This document shows positions 51,573 through 59,271 of a DNA stretch of 64,000 bases, piece after piece. The position numbers and the translations under genes were made by a program. The number at the start of each line of letters is the position of its first letter. The first letter of the stretch is position 1. The notes under the pieces were generated by a model. That model was not told the origin of the DNA. It made no database searches and saw only the letters and a list, made by a program, of their open reading frames with translations. The stretch is from Flavobacterium beibuense (lineage in GTDB: Bacteria; Bacteroidota; Bacteroidia; Flavobacteriales; Flavobacteriaceae), in assembly GCF_004151245.1 (NCBI RefSeq), contig NZ_JUIW01000013.1, positions 31,812 through 95,811 of the forward strand, read 5' to 3'.

Positions 51573-51598
51573 AGTGCATCAGTCGATGCACTTTTTTT
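51573..51598 (+). terminator. Terminator downstream of dnaB
   Basis: AGTGCATC and GATGCACT arms around AGTC, followed by seven T. Confidence 0.88.
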
Positions 51599-51662
51599 AT
51601 AGGTGTAATTTTCTGATGATCATATTAATATTGTAAATTGGTAATAAAAATAAGTATTAAGT

Positions 51663-52022
51663 ATGCCGGCCGATGCAATTTTAATGGATAGGGTAAGGGA
51701 GCTTTTACTACAGGCTTTGCCGCCCAATCCGGATGTGGAAGAAAAGAAAATGTTCAACGGGGTTGCCTTTATGGTAAACGGTAAAATGTGCATTTGTGTA
51801 AGCAACAACGAAATAATGTGCCGTATAAACCCGTTAATTCATGAGGAAATGGTGGAGAAACCCGGTTGCAGGGCTATGGAAATGAAGGGTAAGCCATATA
51901 AAGGTTTTGTATATGTTGAAAACAATGCCATAACGGGCAGAGACAACCTTAACTTTTGGGTTAACCTGTGTTTGGAGTACAATCCGTTGGCAAAAGCTTC
52001 TGCCAAAAAGAAAAAGAAATAG
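51663..52022 (+). CDS. TfoX/Sxy N-terminal domain protein
   Basis: 119 residues. Start at ATG 51663. DRVRELLLQALPPNPDVEEKKMFNGVAFMVNGKMCICVSNNEIMCRIN and GCRAMEMKGKPYKGFVYVE match the TfoX N-terminal domain. Only this domain is present, without the C-terminal half known from the competence regulator Sxy, so a role in competence is not implied. It ends in a lysine-rich tail. Confidence 0.85.
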   Translation: MPADAILMDRVRELLLQALPPNPDVEEKKMFNGVAFMVNGKMCICVSNNEIMCRINPLIHEEMVEKPGCRAMEMKGKPYKGFVYVENNAITGRDNLNFWVNLCLEYNPLAKASAKKKKK

Positions 52023-52046
52023 CTGTGCAAAACCTTGTTTTTGCCT

Positions 52047-52054
52047 TATATTTG
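52047..52054 (+). promoter_or_regulatory. -7 promoter element of the asnB-like gene
   Basis: TATATTTG matches TAnnTTTG, 18 bases before the ATG at 52073 and inside the gap after the TfoX gene. Confidence 0.5.
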
Positions 52055-52072
52055 AATAAAATCTGCTATAAA

Positions 52073-53338
52073 ATGCTTCTTAAAAAACACTACATACTCT
52101 TATTATTTCTTTTAACGTCGTTTTTAGGGCGTGCTTCTATGATTTTAGTCCCGATGGATGAGACCTCCCAACAAAACCATTTAAAGGCTTACGGGATAAC
52201 CTATTGGGTTTTAGAGAAGAATTATAAGGCAAGCTGGCTGCTTAATTACAGGGGAGGCTCTTTTTTGCTTCCGGATGCCGAGGAGATCAGGCGTGAATGC
52301 CAGATAAGAGGGGTTAGTTTTGAAATACTGTCAGATGCGCAGGCTAATACCATTCAGGATGAAATTAGCAGTCCGTCTCAAAATATGGAGACCGTTATTC
52401 TTGAAAAAGCACCTAAGATTGCGGTGTATACCCCGGCGGGAAAACAACCGTGGGATGATGCCGTAACCTTGGTGCTTACTTACGCCGAGATTCCGTTTGA
52501 GACCATTTATGATGAAGAAGTACTTAACGATGCCCTTTTATTATACGACTGGCTGCATTTGCACCACGAAGACTTTACAGGGCAATACGGAAGGTTTTTT
52601 GGAGCATACCGTAATGCGCCTTGGTATATAGAACAGAAGAAGGAGGCCGAAGAGCTGGCTGCCAGATTAGGATACAGCAAGGTGTCGGAAGAAAAGATGG
52701 CAGTTGCCGATAAGATAAGGGATTATGTAATAGGTGGTGGCTTTATGTTTGCCATGTGCTCTGCAACCGATAGTTTTGATATTGCGCTTTCGGCAGAAGG
52801 AGTGGATATTTGCGAACCTATGTTTGATAATGATCCGAGCGATCCTAATTACCAGTCGCGAATAGATTACAGCAAAACATTTGCCTTTAAGGATTATACC
52901 TTAGAGCGTAATCCTATAGTCTATGAATTCTCGGATATAGATATGACAACCAAGCGTAAGGTACTTATGGATAACGACTACTTTACCTTGATGGAGTATT
53001 CAGCAAAATGGGATCCGATTCCTACCATGCTTTGCCAAAACCATACGCAGCTTGTAAAAGGTTTTATGGGACAAACCACATCGTTTGACGAGAACCTAAT
53101 AAAATCAAATGTATTGATTATGGGGCAGAACCTGCAAAACGGAGAAGCCCGATACATTCACGGTACAAAAGGGAAGGGGATGTTTACTTTTTACGGAGGT
53201 CATGACCCAGAGGATTATCAGCACAGGGTAGGTGATGCACCTACTGTTTTAGACCTGCATCCTAATTCACCGGGTTACAGGCTAATTCTTAATAATGTGT
53301 TGTTCCCTGCAGCAAGGAAAAAGAAGCTTAAAACGTAA
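52073..53338 (+). CDS. Exported protein of the Bacteroidota 'asparagine synthetase B' family
   Basis: 421 residues from the ATG at 52073, starting with an N-terminal signal (HYILLLFLLTSFLGRASM). The long family runs MILVPMDETSQQNHLKAYGITYWVL, TYAEIPFETIYDEEVLNDALLLYDWLHLHHEDFTGQYG, GGGFMFAMCSATDSFDIALS, and HGTKGKGMFTFYGGHDPEDYQHRVGDAP. Public databases usually label it asparagine synthetase B, but it lacks the N-terminal Cys nucleophile of AsnB and an SGGxDS ATP motif, and it is exported. It is more likely a secreted enzyme with a glutamine-amidotransferase-like fold; function unknown. Confidence 0.75.
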   Translation: MLLKKHYILLLFLLTSFLGRASMILVPMDETSQQNHLKAYGITYWVLEKNYKASWLLNYRGGSFLLPDAEEIRRECQIRGVSFEILSDAQANTIQDEISSPSQNMETVILEKAPKIAVYTPAGKQPWDDAVTLVLTYAEIPFETIYDEEVLNDALLLYDWLHLHHEDFTGQYGRFFGAYRNAPWYIEQKKEAEELAARLGYSKVSEEKMAVADKIRDYVIGGGFMFAMCSATDSFDIALSAEGVDICEPMFDNDPSDPNYQSRIDYSKTFAFKDYTLERNPIVYEFSDIDMTTKRKVLMDNDYFTLMEYSAKWDPIPTMLCQNHTQLVKGFMGQTTSFDENLIKSNVLIMGQNLQNGEARYIHGTKGKGMFTFYGGHDPEDYQHRVGDAPTVLDLHPNSPGYRLILNNVLFPAARKKKLKT

Positions 53339-53358
53339 AGTTGTAATATAATATCAAT

Positions 53359-53387
53359 AAAAAACCCGCTCATTGAGCGGGTTTTTT
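53359..53387. terminator. Bidirectional terminator between asnB-like and rplT genes
   Basis: AAAACCCGCTC and GAGCGGGTTTT arms around ATT, with T-run on the plus side and A-tract on the other. Confidence 0.88.
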
Positions 53388-53419
53388 GTGTAAGTAAGAT
53401 ATATATTGTTTTACGTAAA

Positions 53420-53764
53420 TTATTTAACTTTATTAACGATAGCTGCAAAAGCTTCAGGGTGGTTCATAGCTAGGTCAGCAAGAACTTTACGATTAAGTTC
53501 AATACCGTTAGCTTTAACTTTACCCATGAATTGAGAGTAGCTCATGCCGTGTAGTCTTGCACCAGCGTTAATACGCATGATCCATAATGCACGGAAGTTT
53601 CTCTTCTTTTGTTTTCTGTCACGGTAAGAGTAAGCCATTGCTTTCTCAACCGCGTTTTTAGCTACTGTCCAAACGTTTTTACGTCTTCCAAAGAATCCTT
53701 TGGCTTGCTTCAATACTCTTTTTCTTCTAGCTCTTGAAGCAACTGAATTTACTGCTCTTGGCAT
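53420..53764 (-). CDS. rplT: 50S ribosomal protein L20
   Basis: 114 residues, length typical. [42 protein letters not shown] and [52 protein letters not shown] are hallmark L20 sequences. It binds 23S rRNA early in assembly. Last gene of thrS-infC-rpmI-rplT on the minus strand. Confidence 0.98.
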   Translation of the reverse strand: MPRAVNSVASRARRKRVLKQAKGFFGRRKNVWTVAKNAVEKAMAYSYRDRKQKKRNFRALWIMRINAGARLHGMSYSQFMGKVKANGIELNRKVLADLAMNHPEAFAAIVNKVK

Positions 53765-53865
53765 AATTTTAAATGTTTTTTTGTAGTAGGCGTTCCTTTT
53801 ATATAAGAAAACTTAAAGCCATACTCCAGGGTTATTAAATTGTTTTAACCGGACTTAAATAAATA

Positions 53866-54063
53866 TTAGATAAGTCTTAATTGCTCTTTTACGCTTCTCT
53901 CATCTGTCTTGTGAACAAGAGTAGAGTGAGTTAGAGCTAGCTTACGCTTTTTAGATTTTTTAGTCAGGATGTGACTTTTGAAAGCGTGCTTTCTTTTGAT
54001 TTTACCAGAACCTGTCACTTTAAAGCGCTTTTTGGCACTGGATTTAGTTTTCATTTTAGGCAT
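53866..54063 (-). CDS. rpmI: 50S ribosomal protein L35
   Basis: 65 residues: [50 protein letters not shown] is the standard L35 sequence pattern. Lies 101 bases before rplT and 136 bases after infC. Confidence 0.97.
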   Translation of the reverse strand: MPKMKTKSSAKKRFKVTGSGKIKRKHAFKSHILTKKSKKRKLALTHSTLVHKTDERSVKEQLRLI

Positions 54064-54199
54064 TTTCTTCCTGTATTTAATTATCTTACTTACTACTTTT
54101 TTTTAGCCTTAAAGCCGAAAGTCATAAAGTAGTTAGCCTGTTGTTAATAACAAGCCCTGCTTTAGACTTTCGACCTTATGACTTTTAGACTTTACAGTC

Positions 54200-54754
54200 T
54201 TATTTCTTTTTCTTAGGAGCGATAAACATTATCATCCTTTTTCCTTCAAGTACCGGCATAGATTCTACTTTACCATACTCTTCAAGATCCTGAGCCAGCC
54301 TTAATAAAAGAATCTGTCCCTGTTCTTTGTATATAATAGAACGTCCTTTAAAGAATACAAAAGCTTTTAGTTTTGAGCCCTCTTTCAGGAATTTCTCGGC
54401 ATTTTTCCTTTTAAACTCGTAATCGTGCTCATCAGTCTGAGGTCCGAAACGAATTTCCTTCACGGTAATTTGTGAAGATTTTGCCTTAAGCATTTTATCG
54501 CGTTTCTTTTGCTCGTAAAGAAACTTCTTATAATCCATTATCTTGCATACAGGCGGCGCTGCGTTTGGCGATATTTCTACCAAATCCAGTTCCTGTTGCT
54601 CAGCCATTTGAAGGGCCTGAGATGTTCTGTATACTCCCGTTTCCACATTTTCACCTACAAGTCTTACTTCCGGTACACGGATATCGCTGTTAGTCCTGTG
54701 AGGATCTTTTTTTTCTACTCGAGGTTGATAACCTCTGTTGTTTCTTATTGCTAT
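54200..54754 (-). CDS. infC: Translation initiation factor IF-3 with a non-canonical ATA start
   Basis: The conserved IF-3 N-terminus ([18 protein letters not shown], then [14 protein letters not shown]) is encoded upstream of the first ATG/GTG of the frame (GTG 54646), which would delete it. In-frame TAA lies a few codons before. Between stop and conserved sequence only AAT, TTT, ATA, GCC, ATA, GCA are available, so translation probably starts at ATA 54754 (MAIRNNRGY) or ATA 54760. infC genes in many bacteria use AUU/AUA for self-regulation by IF-3. Residues [23 protein letters not shown] and [10 protein letters not shown] are family landmarks. 184 residues from 54754. Confidence 0.88.
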   Translation of the reverse strand: MAIRNNRGYQPRVEKKDPHRTNSDIRVPEVRLVGENVETGVYRTSQALQMAEQQELDLVEISPNAAPPVCKIMDYKKFLYEQKKRDKMLKAKSSQITVKEIRFGPQTDEHDYEFKRKNAEKFLKEGSKLKAFVFFKGRSIIYKEQGQILLLRLAQDLEEYGKVESMPVLEGKRMIMFIAPKKKK

Positions 54755-54777
54755 GGCTATAAAATTTTAAGTTAAAC

Positions 54778-56724
54778 TTAGAATGCTTTTAGTGTCTTAT
54801 TTATTTCTTCTTTTACTAAAGAAGCAAACTCTTCAATTGTCATTGTTTGGTTTGATTTACCTGCATCGCCATGTTTACGTACAGAAATCGTACCATTCTT
54901 CTCTTCTTCCTCACCAACAATCAGCATAAACGGAAGCTTTTTAACTTCGGCTTCGCGAATTTTCTTACCAATTGTCTCGTTTCGGTTATCAATTAGGGCG
55001 CGAATTTCGTGATTTTCCAGCAAATCTAAAACTTTTTTAGCATAATTTTCATATTTCTCGCTAAGAGACAGTATGATAGCCTGCTCCGGCATTAACCAAA
55101 GCGGGAAGTTTCCGGCTGTATTTTCAAGTAAAATCGCGATGAATCTTTCCATAGATCCAAACGGCGCACGGTGAATCATAACCGGGCGGTGAAGCTCGTT
55201 ATCGGCACCTTTGTAAGTCAGGTCAAAACGCTCAGGAAGGTTGTAGTCTACCTGGATAGTACCAAGCTGCCACTGCCTGCCTAACGCATCTTTTACCATG
55301 AAGTCCAGTTTAGGGCCATAAAAGGCAGCCTCGCCATACTCAACCACAGTGTTAAGGCCTTTGTCTTTTGCTGCATTGATAATAGCGTTTTCTGCTTTTT
55401 CCCAGTTTTCGTCGCTACCTATGTATTTCTCCCTGTTTTCCTGATCTCTTAATGAAATTTGTGCGCTAAAGTTTTCAAAACCAAGCGAGCTGAATACATA
55501 AAGTACCAGGTCGATTACTTTTTTAAACTCTTCGTCAAGCTGATCCGGAGTACAGAAAATGTGTGCGTCATCCTGAGTAAATCCGCGAACGCGTGTTAAG
55601 CCGTGAAGCTCACCACTCTGCTCATAACGGTATACAGTACCAAACTCTGCATAACGCTTAGGAAGGTCTTTGTAAGACCATGGTTTTGTATTGTATATCT
55701 CGCAGTGATGCGGACAGTTCATCGGTTTTAGTAAGAACTCTTCACCCTCGTTTGGAGTGTGGATAGGCTGGAAGCTGTCTGCACCATATTTTGCATAGTG
55801 GCCCGATGTTACATAAAGCTCTTTTTGCCCTATGTGCGGAGTAACCACCTGCTCATATCCTGCTTTCTTCTGCGCCTTTTTAAGGAACTGCTCTAAACGG
55901 TCACGAAGGGCAGCACCCTTAGGTAACCATAAAGGTAATCCCTGTCCAACCTTAGATGAGAATGCAAATAGCTCAAGCTCTTTACCCAGTTTCCTGTGGT
56001 CGCGTCTTTTAGCTTCTTCAAGCAGCTCAAGGTACTCAGTAAGATCTTTCTGTTTAGGGAAAGATATACCGTATACACGTGTAAGCTGTTTGTTCTTTTC
56101 ATCACCTCTCCAGTAGGCACCAGCAACGCTCATAATCTTCATAGCCTTAATTATACCGGTGTTAGGAATGTGTCCTCCACGACATAAATCGGTAAAAGTA
56201 GCATGGTCACAAAAAGTGATGGTACCGTCTTCAAGGTTTTCTATAAGCTCAACCTTATACGGGTTGTTCTCGTTTTTATAAAATTCAAGCGCTTCTGCTT
56301 TAGTGGCAGAACGCATTTTAAACTCGTGTTTTTCTCTGGAAATGGCAAGTACGCGGTCTTCAATAGCTTTAAAGTCCTTATCGGTAATGGTATGGTCACC
56401 AAAGTCTACGTCATAATAAAAACCATTGTCTATAGCAGGGCCAATAGTAAGCTTGATGCCAGGATACATTTCCTGTAGTGCCTGTGCTAAAACGTGAGAA
56501 GTAGAGTGCCAAAAAGCCTTTTTACCCTCTTTGTCGTTCCAGGTATATAATATTAATGAACCGTCGGTCGTCAGCGGGGTCTTGGTTTCAACTGTTGTAC
56601 CATTAAAAGATGCAGAAATCACGTTTCTTGCTAATCCTTCACTAATGCTCATGGCAACATCCAGGGGAGTTACCCCAGCGTCGAACTTCTTGACTGAACC
56701 GTCCGGTAATGTAATATTTATCAT
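54778..56724 (-). CDS. thrS: Threonyl-tRNA synthetase
   Basis: 648 residues. N-terminal TGS domain ([28 protein letters not shown]), editing domain with [16 protein letters not shown] (HxxxH), [19 protein letters not shown], class II core with motif 2 [25 protein letters not shown], motif 3 [15 protein letters not shown] and the C-terminal anticodon-binding domain. Charges tRNA-Thr. Operon start; gene order thrS-infC-rpmI-rplT is conserved in bacteria. Confidence 0.98.
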   Translation of the reverse strand: MINITLPDGSVKKFDAGVTPLDVAMSISEGLARNVISASFNGTTVETKTPLTTDGSLILYTWNDKEGKKAFWHSTSHVLAQALQEMYPGIKLTIGPAIDNGFYYDVDFGDHTITDKDFKAIEDRVLAISREKHEFKMRSATKAEALEFYKNENNPYKVELIENLEDGTITFCDHATFTDLCRGGHIPNTGIIKAMKIMSVAGAYWRGDEKNKQLTRVYGISFPKQKDLTEYLELLEEAKRRDHRKLGKELELFAFSSKVGQGLPLWLPKGAALRDRLEQFLKKAQKKAGYEQVVTPHIGQKELYVTSGHYAKYGADSFQPIHTPNEGEEFLLKPMNCPHHCEIYNTKPWSYKDLPKRYAEFGTVYRYEQSGELHGLTRVRGFTQDDAHIFCTPDQLDEEFKKVIDLVLYVFSSLGFENFSAQISLRDQENREKYIGSDENWEKAENAIINAAKDKGLNTVVEYGEAAFYGPKLDFMVKDALGRQWQLGTIQVDYNLPERFDLTYKGADNELHRPVMIHRAPFGSMERFIAILLENTAGNFPLWLMPEQAIILSLSEKYENYAKKVLDLLENHEIRALIDNRNETIGKKIREAEVKKLPFMLIVGEEEEKNGTISVRKHGDAGKSNQTMTIEEFASLVKEEINKTLKAF

Positions 56725-56744
56725 TATTAAAAATTTATAGAATG

Positions 56745-56775
56745 CAAATATAGCGTATTAACTATACAAAGGCAA
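56745..56775 (-). promoter_or_regulatory. Promoter of the thrS operon
   Basis: Minus strand: TATATTTG (56752-56745) and TTG at 56775-56773, with 20 bases between them. About 20 bases before the thrS ATG. Confidence 0.75.
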
Positions 56776-56832
56776 TATAGTAAGTAATTAGATTTTGTGG
56801 AATTTAATGCTAAATTTAAATATTTAAAAAGT

Positions 56833-56877
56833 TGAAATTTGAGATTTCTCCACAAGGTCGAAATGGAACAAATTTCA
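56833..56877 (+). repeat. Palindromic repeat R1 (short form)
   Basis: TGAAATTTG at 56833-56841 and CAAATTTCA at 56869-56877 are perfect arms. Between them lie GAGATTTCTCC, ACAA and GGTCGAAATGG. The same element recurs as R2 (57469) and R4 (58474) and, inverted and longer, as R3 and R5. Confidence 0.85.
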
Positions 56878-56928
56878 TTTTGAAGAACAAACAATATTGG
56901 GCTTAGTCAAAAGTCAATAATTGGAATT

Positions 56929-57387
56929 ATGATAAATAAGAAACAACAATTAAAAGGGACATTTTTAAAGTTAATTCCTAGTGCTTTTTTGATACTGTTT
57001 TTGTTAGTACTTTTTTCATGTAATAGCACAAAGAACATTGCTATAAATGAGGATGTTGTAATAAAAAGAATATTAAAAGAGAATAGACTTAACAGCAGGA
57101 AGTATTTTGTTGTAAAGGACGATATAATTAAAGAGGATAATGTTTATTTCCTGCGTTACAGAACATTACTAAGGGGCGGTATACGGCCTCATTATCTTGA
57201 TGGACGTTTTTATTATTACTATGTTTCTGTAATCAATAATAAGTTTTATTTTTTTGATGAAAATGATGAGAATTATAATATTCAGGTGCTTGAAAATATG
57301 AAAGAAAACTTAACAGAGCAGCAGAATATAGATCATGTTAACAAGAATTATAAATATTACAAAAAAGGCCTTGTGCTGGCTTTATAA
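56929..57387 (+). CDS. Small lipoprotein, tandem copy 1
   Basis: 152 residues with lipoprotein signal (LIPSAFLILFLLVLFSC then NSTKN). The mature domain (VVIKRILKENRLNSRKYFVVKDDIIKEDNVYFLRYRTLLRGG, YYVSVINNKFYFFDENDENYNIQVLENMKENL) has no known family. About 65 percent identical by eye to the copy at 57565-58017; each copy is preceded by a palindromic repeat (R1, R2) and nearly the same leader, indicating a segmental duplication. Function unknown. Confidence 0.75.
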   Translation: MINKKQQLKGTFLKLIPSAFLILFLLVLFSCNSTKNIAINEDVVIKRILKENRLNSRKYFVVKDDIIKEDNVYFLRYRTLLRGGIRPHYLDGRFYYYYVSVINNKFYFFDENDENYNIQVLENMKENLTEQQNIDHVNKNYKYYKKGLVLAL

Positions 57388-57442
57388 ATGAAGAGTTTAA
57401 AAGAAATAAATAAAGTGTAAAGTATAGCTACAAAAATTCCAA

Positions 57443-57513
57443 TCTGCTGATTGGATATTTTTGAATAATGAAATTTGAGATTTCTCCACAAGGTCGAAAT
57501 GGAACAAATTTCA
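57443..57513 (+). repeat. Palindromic repeat R2 with relic of GIY-YIG gene 3' end
   Basis: Arms TGAAATTTG (57469-57477) and CAAATTTCA (57505-57513) as in R1. The 26 bases just before it, including GATTGGATATTTTTGAATAA, match the 3' end of the GIY-YIG gene (CCAGATTGGAGATTTTTGAATAATG near 58450), so R2 looks like a truncated derivative of the GIY-YIG element. Confidence 0.75.
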
Positions 57514-57564
57514 TTTTGATGAATAAACAATATTGAGGTTATTCAAAAATCAATAATTGGAATT

Positions 57565-58017
57565 ATGATAAATAATATACAACAATTAAAAGCGACATTT
57601 TTAAAGCTAATTTCTAATGTTTTTTTAATACTGTTTTTGTCAATACTTTTTTCATGTAATAGCACAAAGAACACCACTGTGAATGATGATGTTATAACAA
57701 AAAAAATATTAAAGGAAAATAGGCGCAGCAAAAAGAAATATTACGTTGTAAAACATTATGTAATTAAAGAAGATAAAGTTCATTTCGTGCGTTACAAAAT
57801 AATGCTCAAGGGAGGTTTGATACCTAGATTTATTAATGGAGATTTGTATAAATATGTTTCTGTAATCAATAATGAATTTTATTTTTTTGATAAGAATGAT
57901 GAAAATTATAATATTCAGGTGCTTGAAAATATGAAAAACAACTTAACTGAACAGGAGAATATAGATTGTGTTAACAGTAATTATAATTATTACAAAAAAG
58001 GTTGGGGTTTGTATTAG
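57565..58017 (+). CDS. Small lipoprotein, tandem copy 2
   Basis: 150 residues with signal LISNVFLILFLSILFSC then NSTKN, and mature part VITKKILKENRRSKKKYYVVKHYVIKEDKVHFVRYKIMLKGG, YKYVSVINNEFYFFDKNDENYNIQVLENMKNNL. Clear paralogue of copy 1, 636 bases away by the repeat spacing. Duplication is recent enough that non-coding leader sequence is shared. No family recognised. Confidence 0.75.
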   Translation: MINNIQQLKATFLKLISNVFLILFLSILFSCNSTKNTTVNDDVITKKILKENRRSKKKYYVVKHYVIKEDKVHFVRYKIMLKGGLIPRFINGDLYKYVSVINNEFYFFDKNDENYNIQVLENMKNNLTEQENIDCVNSNYNYYKKGWGLY

Positions 58018-58104
58018 CTTTATAACTATGATGAGCTTAAAAGGAATAACTAAATAATATAAAACAGAAATCCCTACTCAACTGAGCACGGATTTTTTAA
58101 ATAA

Positions 58105-58150
58105 TGAAATTTGTTCCATTTCGACCGAAACGCAGTGTAGTGGAGAAATC
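58105..58150 (-). repeat. Palindromic repeat R3 (long form, inverted) before the GIY-YIG gene
   Basis: On the plus strand TGAAATTTGTTCCATTTCGACC then CGAAACGCAGTGTAGTGGAGAAATC, the reverse complement of R4's right part with a longer middle (GTTTCG...). It ends 24 bases before the GIY-YIG ATG. Confidence 0.8.
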
Positions 58151-58174
58151 TAGGTGAAATCCTTACATTTGGAT

Positions 58175-58483
58175 ATGTTTCAAACTGTAGGGCAACATAA
58201 TTATTATATTTATATTCTTACTAATAAAAGTAAGACTGTATTGTATATAGGTTTTACAACCGATTTAAAAGACAGGTTGCATTTTCATCAAAATCCTGAA
58301 GCACATTCAAAATCTTTTACGGCAAGATATAAATGTTTTAACCTTATTTATTGGGAACATTATACGGAAGTTCAGGCAGCGATTGACAGAGAGACTCAAC
58401 TTAAAAAATGGAGTAGAAGTAAAAAAGAAAATCTGATTAATGAGGTTAACCCAGATTGGAGATTTTTGAATAATGAAATTTGA
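58175..58483 (+). CDS. GIY-YIG nuclease domain protein flanked by palindromic repeats
   Basis: 102 residues from the ATG at 58175 (a GTG at 58154 would add seven). The core is YYIYILTNKSKTVLYIGFTTDLKDRLHFHQ: GIY-YIG like (Y-x-Y, then LYIG), R in LKDRL and the metal-binding Glu in AAIDRETQLKKWSRSKKENLI. Such single-domain proteins belong to the UvrC-like/YhbQ superfamily. The stop codon TGA and last residues NNEI are formed by repeat R4. Flanks R3 and R4 are inverted relative to each other, so the gene sits like cargo between terminal inverted repeats. Possibly the enzyme that mobilises or maintains the repeats. Confidence 0.85.
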   Translation: MFQTVGQHNYYIYILTNKSKTVLYIGFTTDLKDRLHFHQNPEAHSKSFTARYKCFNLIYWEHYTEVQAAIDRETQLKKWSRSKKENLINEVNPDWRFLNNEI

Positions 58484-58518
58484 GATTTCTCCACAAGGTC
58501 GAAATGGAACAAATTTCA
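58474..58518 (+). repeat. Palindromic repeat R4 (short form), overlapping the end of the GIY-YIG gene
   Basis: TGAAATTTG at 58474-58482 and CAAATTTCA at 58510-58518, core identical to R1 and R2. Contains the TGA stop codon (58481-58483) of the nuclease gene. Confidence 0.85.
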
Positions 58519-58535
58519 TTTAGAGAACATATGTT

Positions 58536-58573
58536 TTCCATTTCGACCGAAACGCAGTGTAATGGAGAAATCT
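58536..58573 (-). repeat. Palindromic repeat R5 (long form, inverted relative to R4)
   Basis: TTCCATTTCGACC at 58537-58549, CGAAACGCAGTGT, then TGGAGAAATCT, i.e. the long form like R3, 17 bases after R4 and facing it. R4 and R5 together make a larger inverted pair. Confidence 0.8.
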
Positions 58574-58600
58574 ATATCTATAAGGTATTATTTAAATGAA

Positions 58601-58636
58601 AACAAACCCCCCGCTCAATTGAGCGGGGGGTTTGTT
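58601..58636. terminator. Perfect 36-nt palindromic terminator
   Basis: AACAAACCCCCCGCTCAATT pairs with its complement over the whole 36 nt, GC-rich core and T/A-rich ends. It ends the minus-strand gene 58653-59159 and may also shield it from plus-strand transcription. Confidence 0.88.
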
Positions 58637-58652
58637 TTATAAACTATATATC

Positions 58653-59159
58653 TTAATGATCGTGACCTTCGTGGTCGTGTCCGTCATGGTCATGGTGTTC
58701 GTGTTCTTCAACCTTAAAGTCGGCTCTAATTTCTTCGTGGGTAATTTCGCCACCGCTTGTACCTGTCTGGTAACCAAAGTAAATAACAACAACGCTAAAT
58801 ATTAATACGATTAAAGAAACGATGTTGCCAAACGATTTCTTTTTAAAGCTTGCCCAAAGGCCTACAAGGCTAAGTCCGCCCAGTATATAACAAAGCATGG
58901 CTAGGGTTTCGGCCATTTCTTCGTGTTCGTGAATTAAATGATGGTCGGCACCCGGCATGTGTTCTACAATTTCTTCGGCACCTTCGCCCGAAGCCATTGC
59001 CGGCAGTGCACAAACTGCTGCAAGTATAAAAATAAAGTAAGCAGCACGCTTAACTGCTTCTGACTTAGAAATAAATCCGCCAATCATAACAAGCAATCCT
59101 ATAATAGGAACAATAATAGGCATGTGGTTTACAATAAGGTGAAAATGCGCATCATTCAT
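58653..59159 (-). CDS. Four-helix membrane protein with His-rich tail (DUF2231-like)
   Basis: 168 residues. HFHLIVNHMPIIVPIIGLLVMIGGF is the start of a DUF2231-like fold, followed by helices VKRAAYFIFILAAVCALPAMAS, AMLCYILGGLSLVGLWASF and VSLIVLIFSVVVIYFGY. It ends in EEHEHHDHDGHDHEGHDH, a His/Asp-rich metal-binding-like tail, and a second His-rich patch follows GADHHLIHEHEE. Often found near cytochrome or metal genes; here it stands alone. Confidence 0.8.
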   Translation of the reverse strand: MNDAHFHLIVNHMPIIVPIIGLLVMIGGFISKSEAVKRAAYFIFILAAVCALPAMASGEGAEEIVEHMPGADHHLIHEHEEMAETLAMLCYILGGLSLVGLWASFKKKSFGNIVSLIVLIFSVVVIYFGYQTGTSGGEITHEEIRADFKVEEHEHHDHDGHDHEGHDH

Positions 59160-59185
59160 GGTAATTAGGTTTTTGATTATACTTT

Positions 59186-59193
59186 CAAAGTTA
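59186..59193 (-). promoter_or_regulatory. -7 promoter element of the DUF2231-like gene
   Basis: Minus strand TAACTTTG (59193-59186) fits TAnnTTTG, 27 bases before the ATG. Confidence 0.5.
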
Positions 59194-59271
59194 ATCTAAT
59201 TTTTAAATTACAAAACAGGTGTAAGAAAAGTTAATGGAATTATTATCTTAGTGCTATAAACTAACCACGCC

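Noticed and set aside
51663..52022. Competence regulator Sxy/TfoX
   Set aside because: Only the TfoX N-terminal domain is present, with no C-terminal domain, so a role in competence cannot be claimed.
54646..54648. GTG as infC start
   Set aside because: It would remove the conserved N-terminal IF-3 sequence that is clearly encoded upstream.
56833..58573. Insertion sequence with a transposase
   Set aside because: No DDE, serine or Y1 transposase frame is present. The only enzyme is the GIY-YIG protein, so the region is described as repeats plus nuclease.
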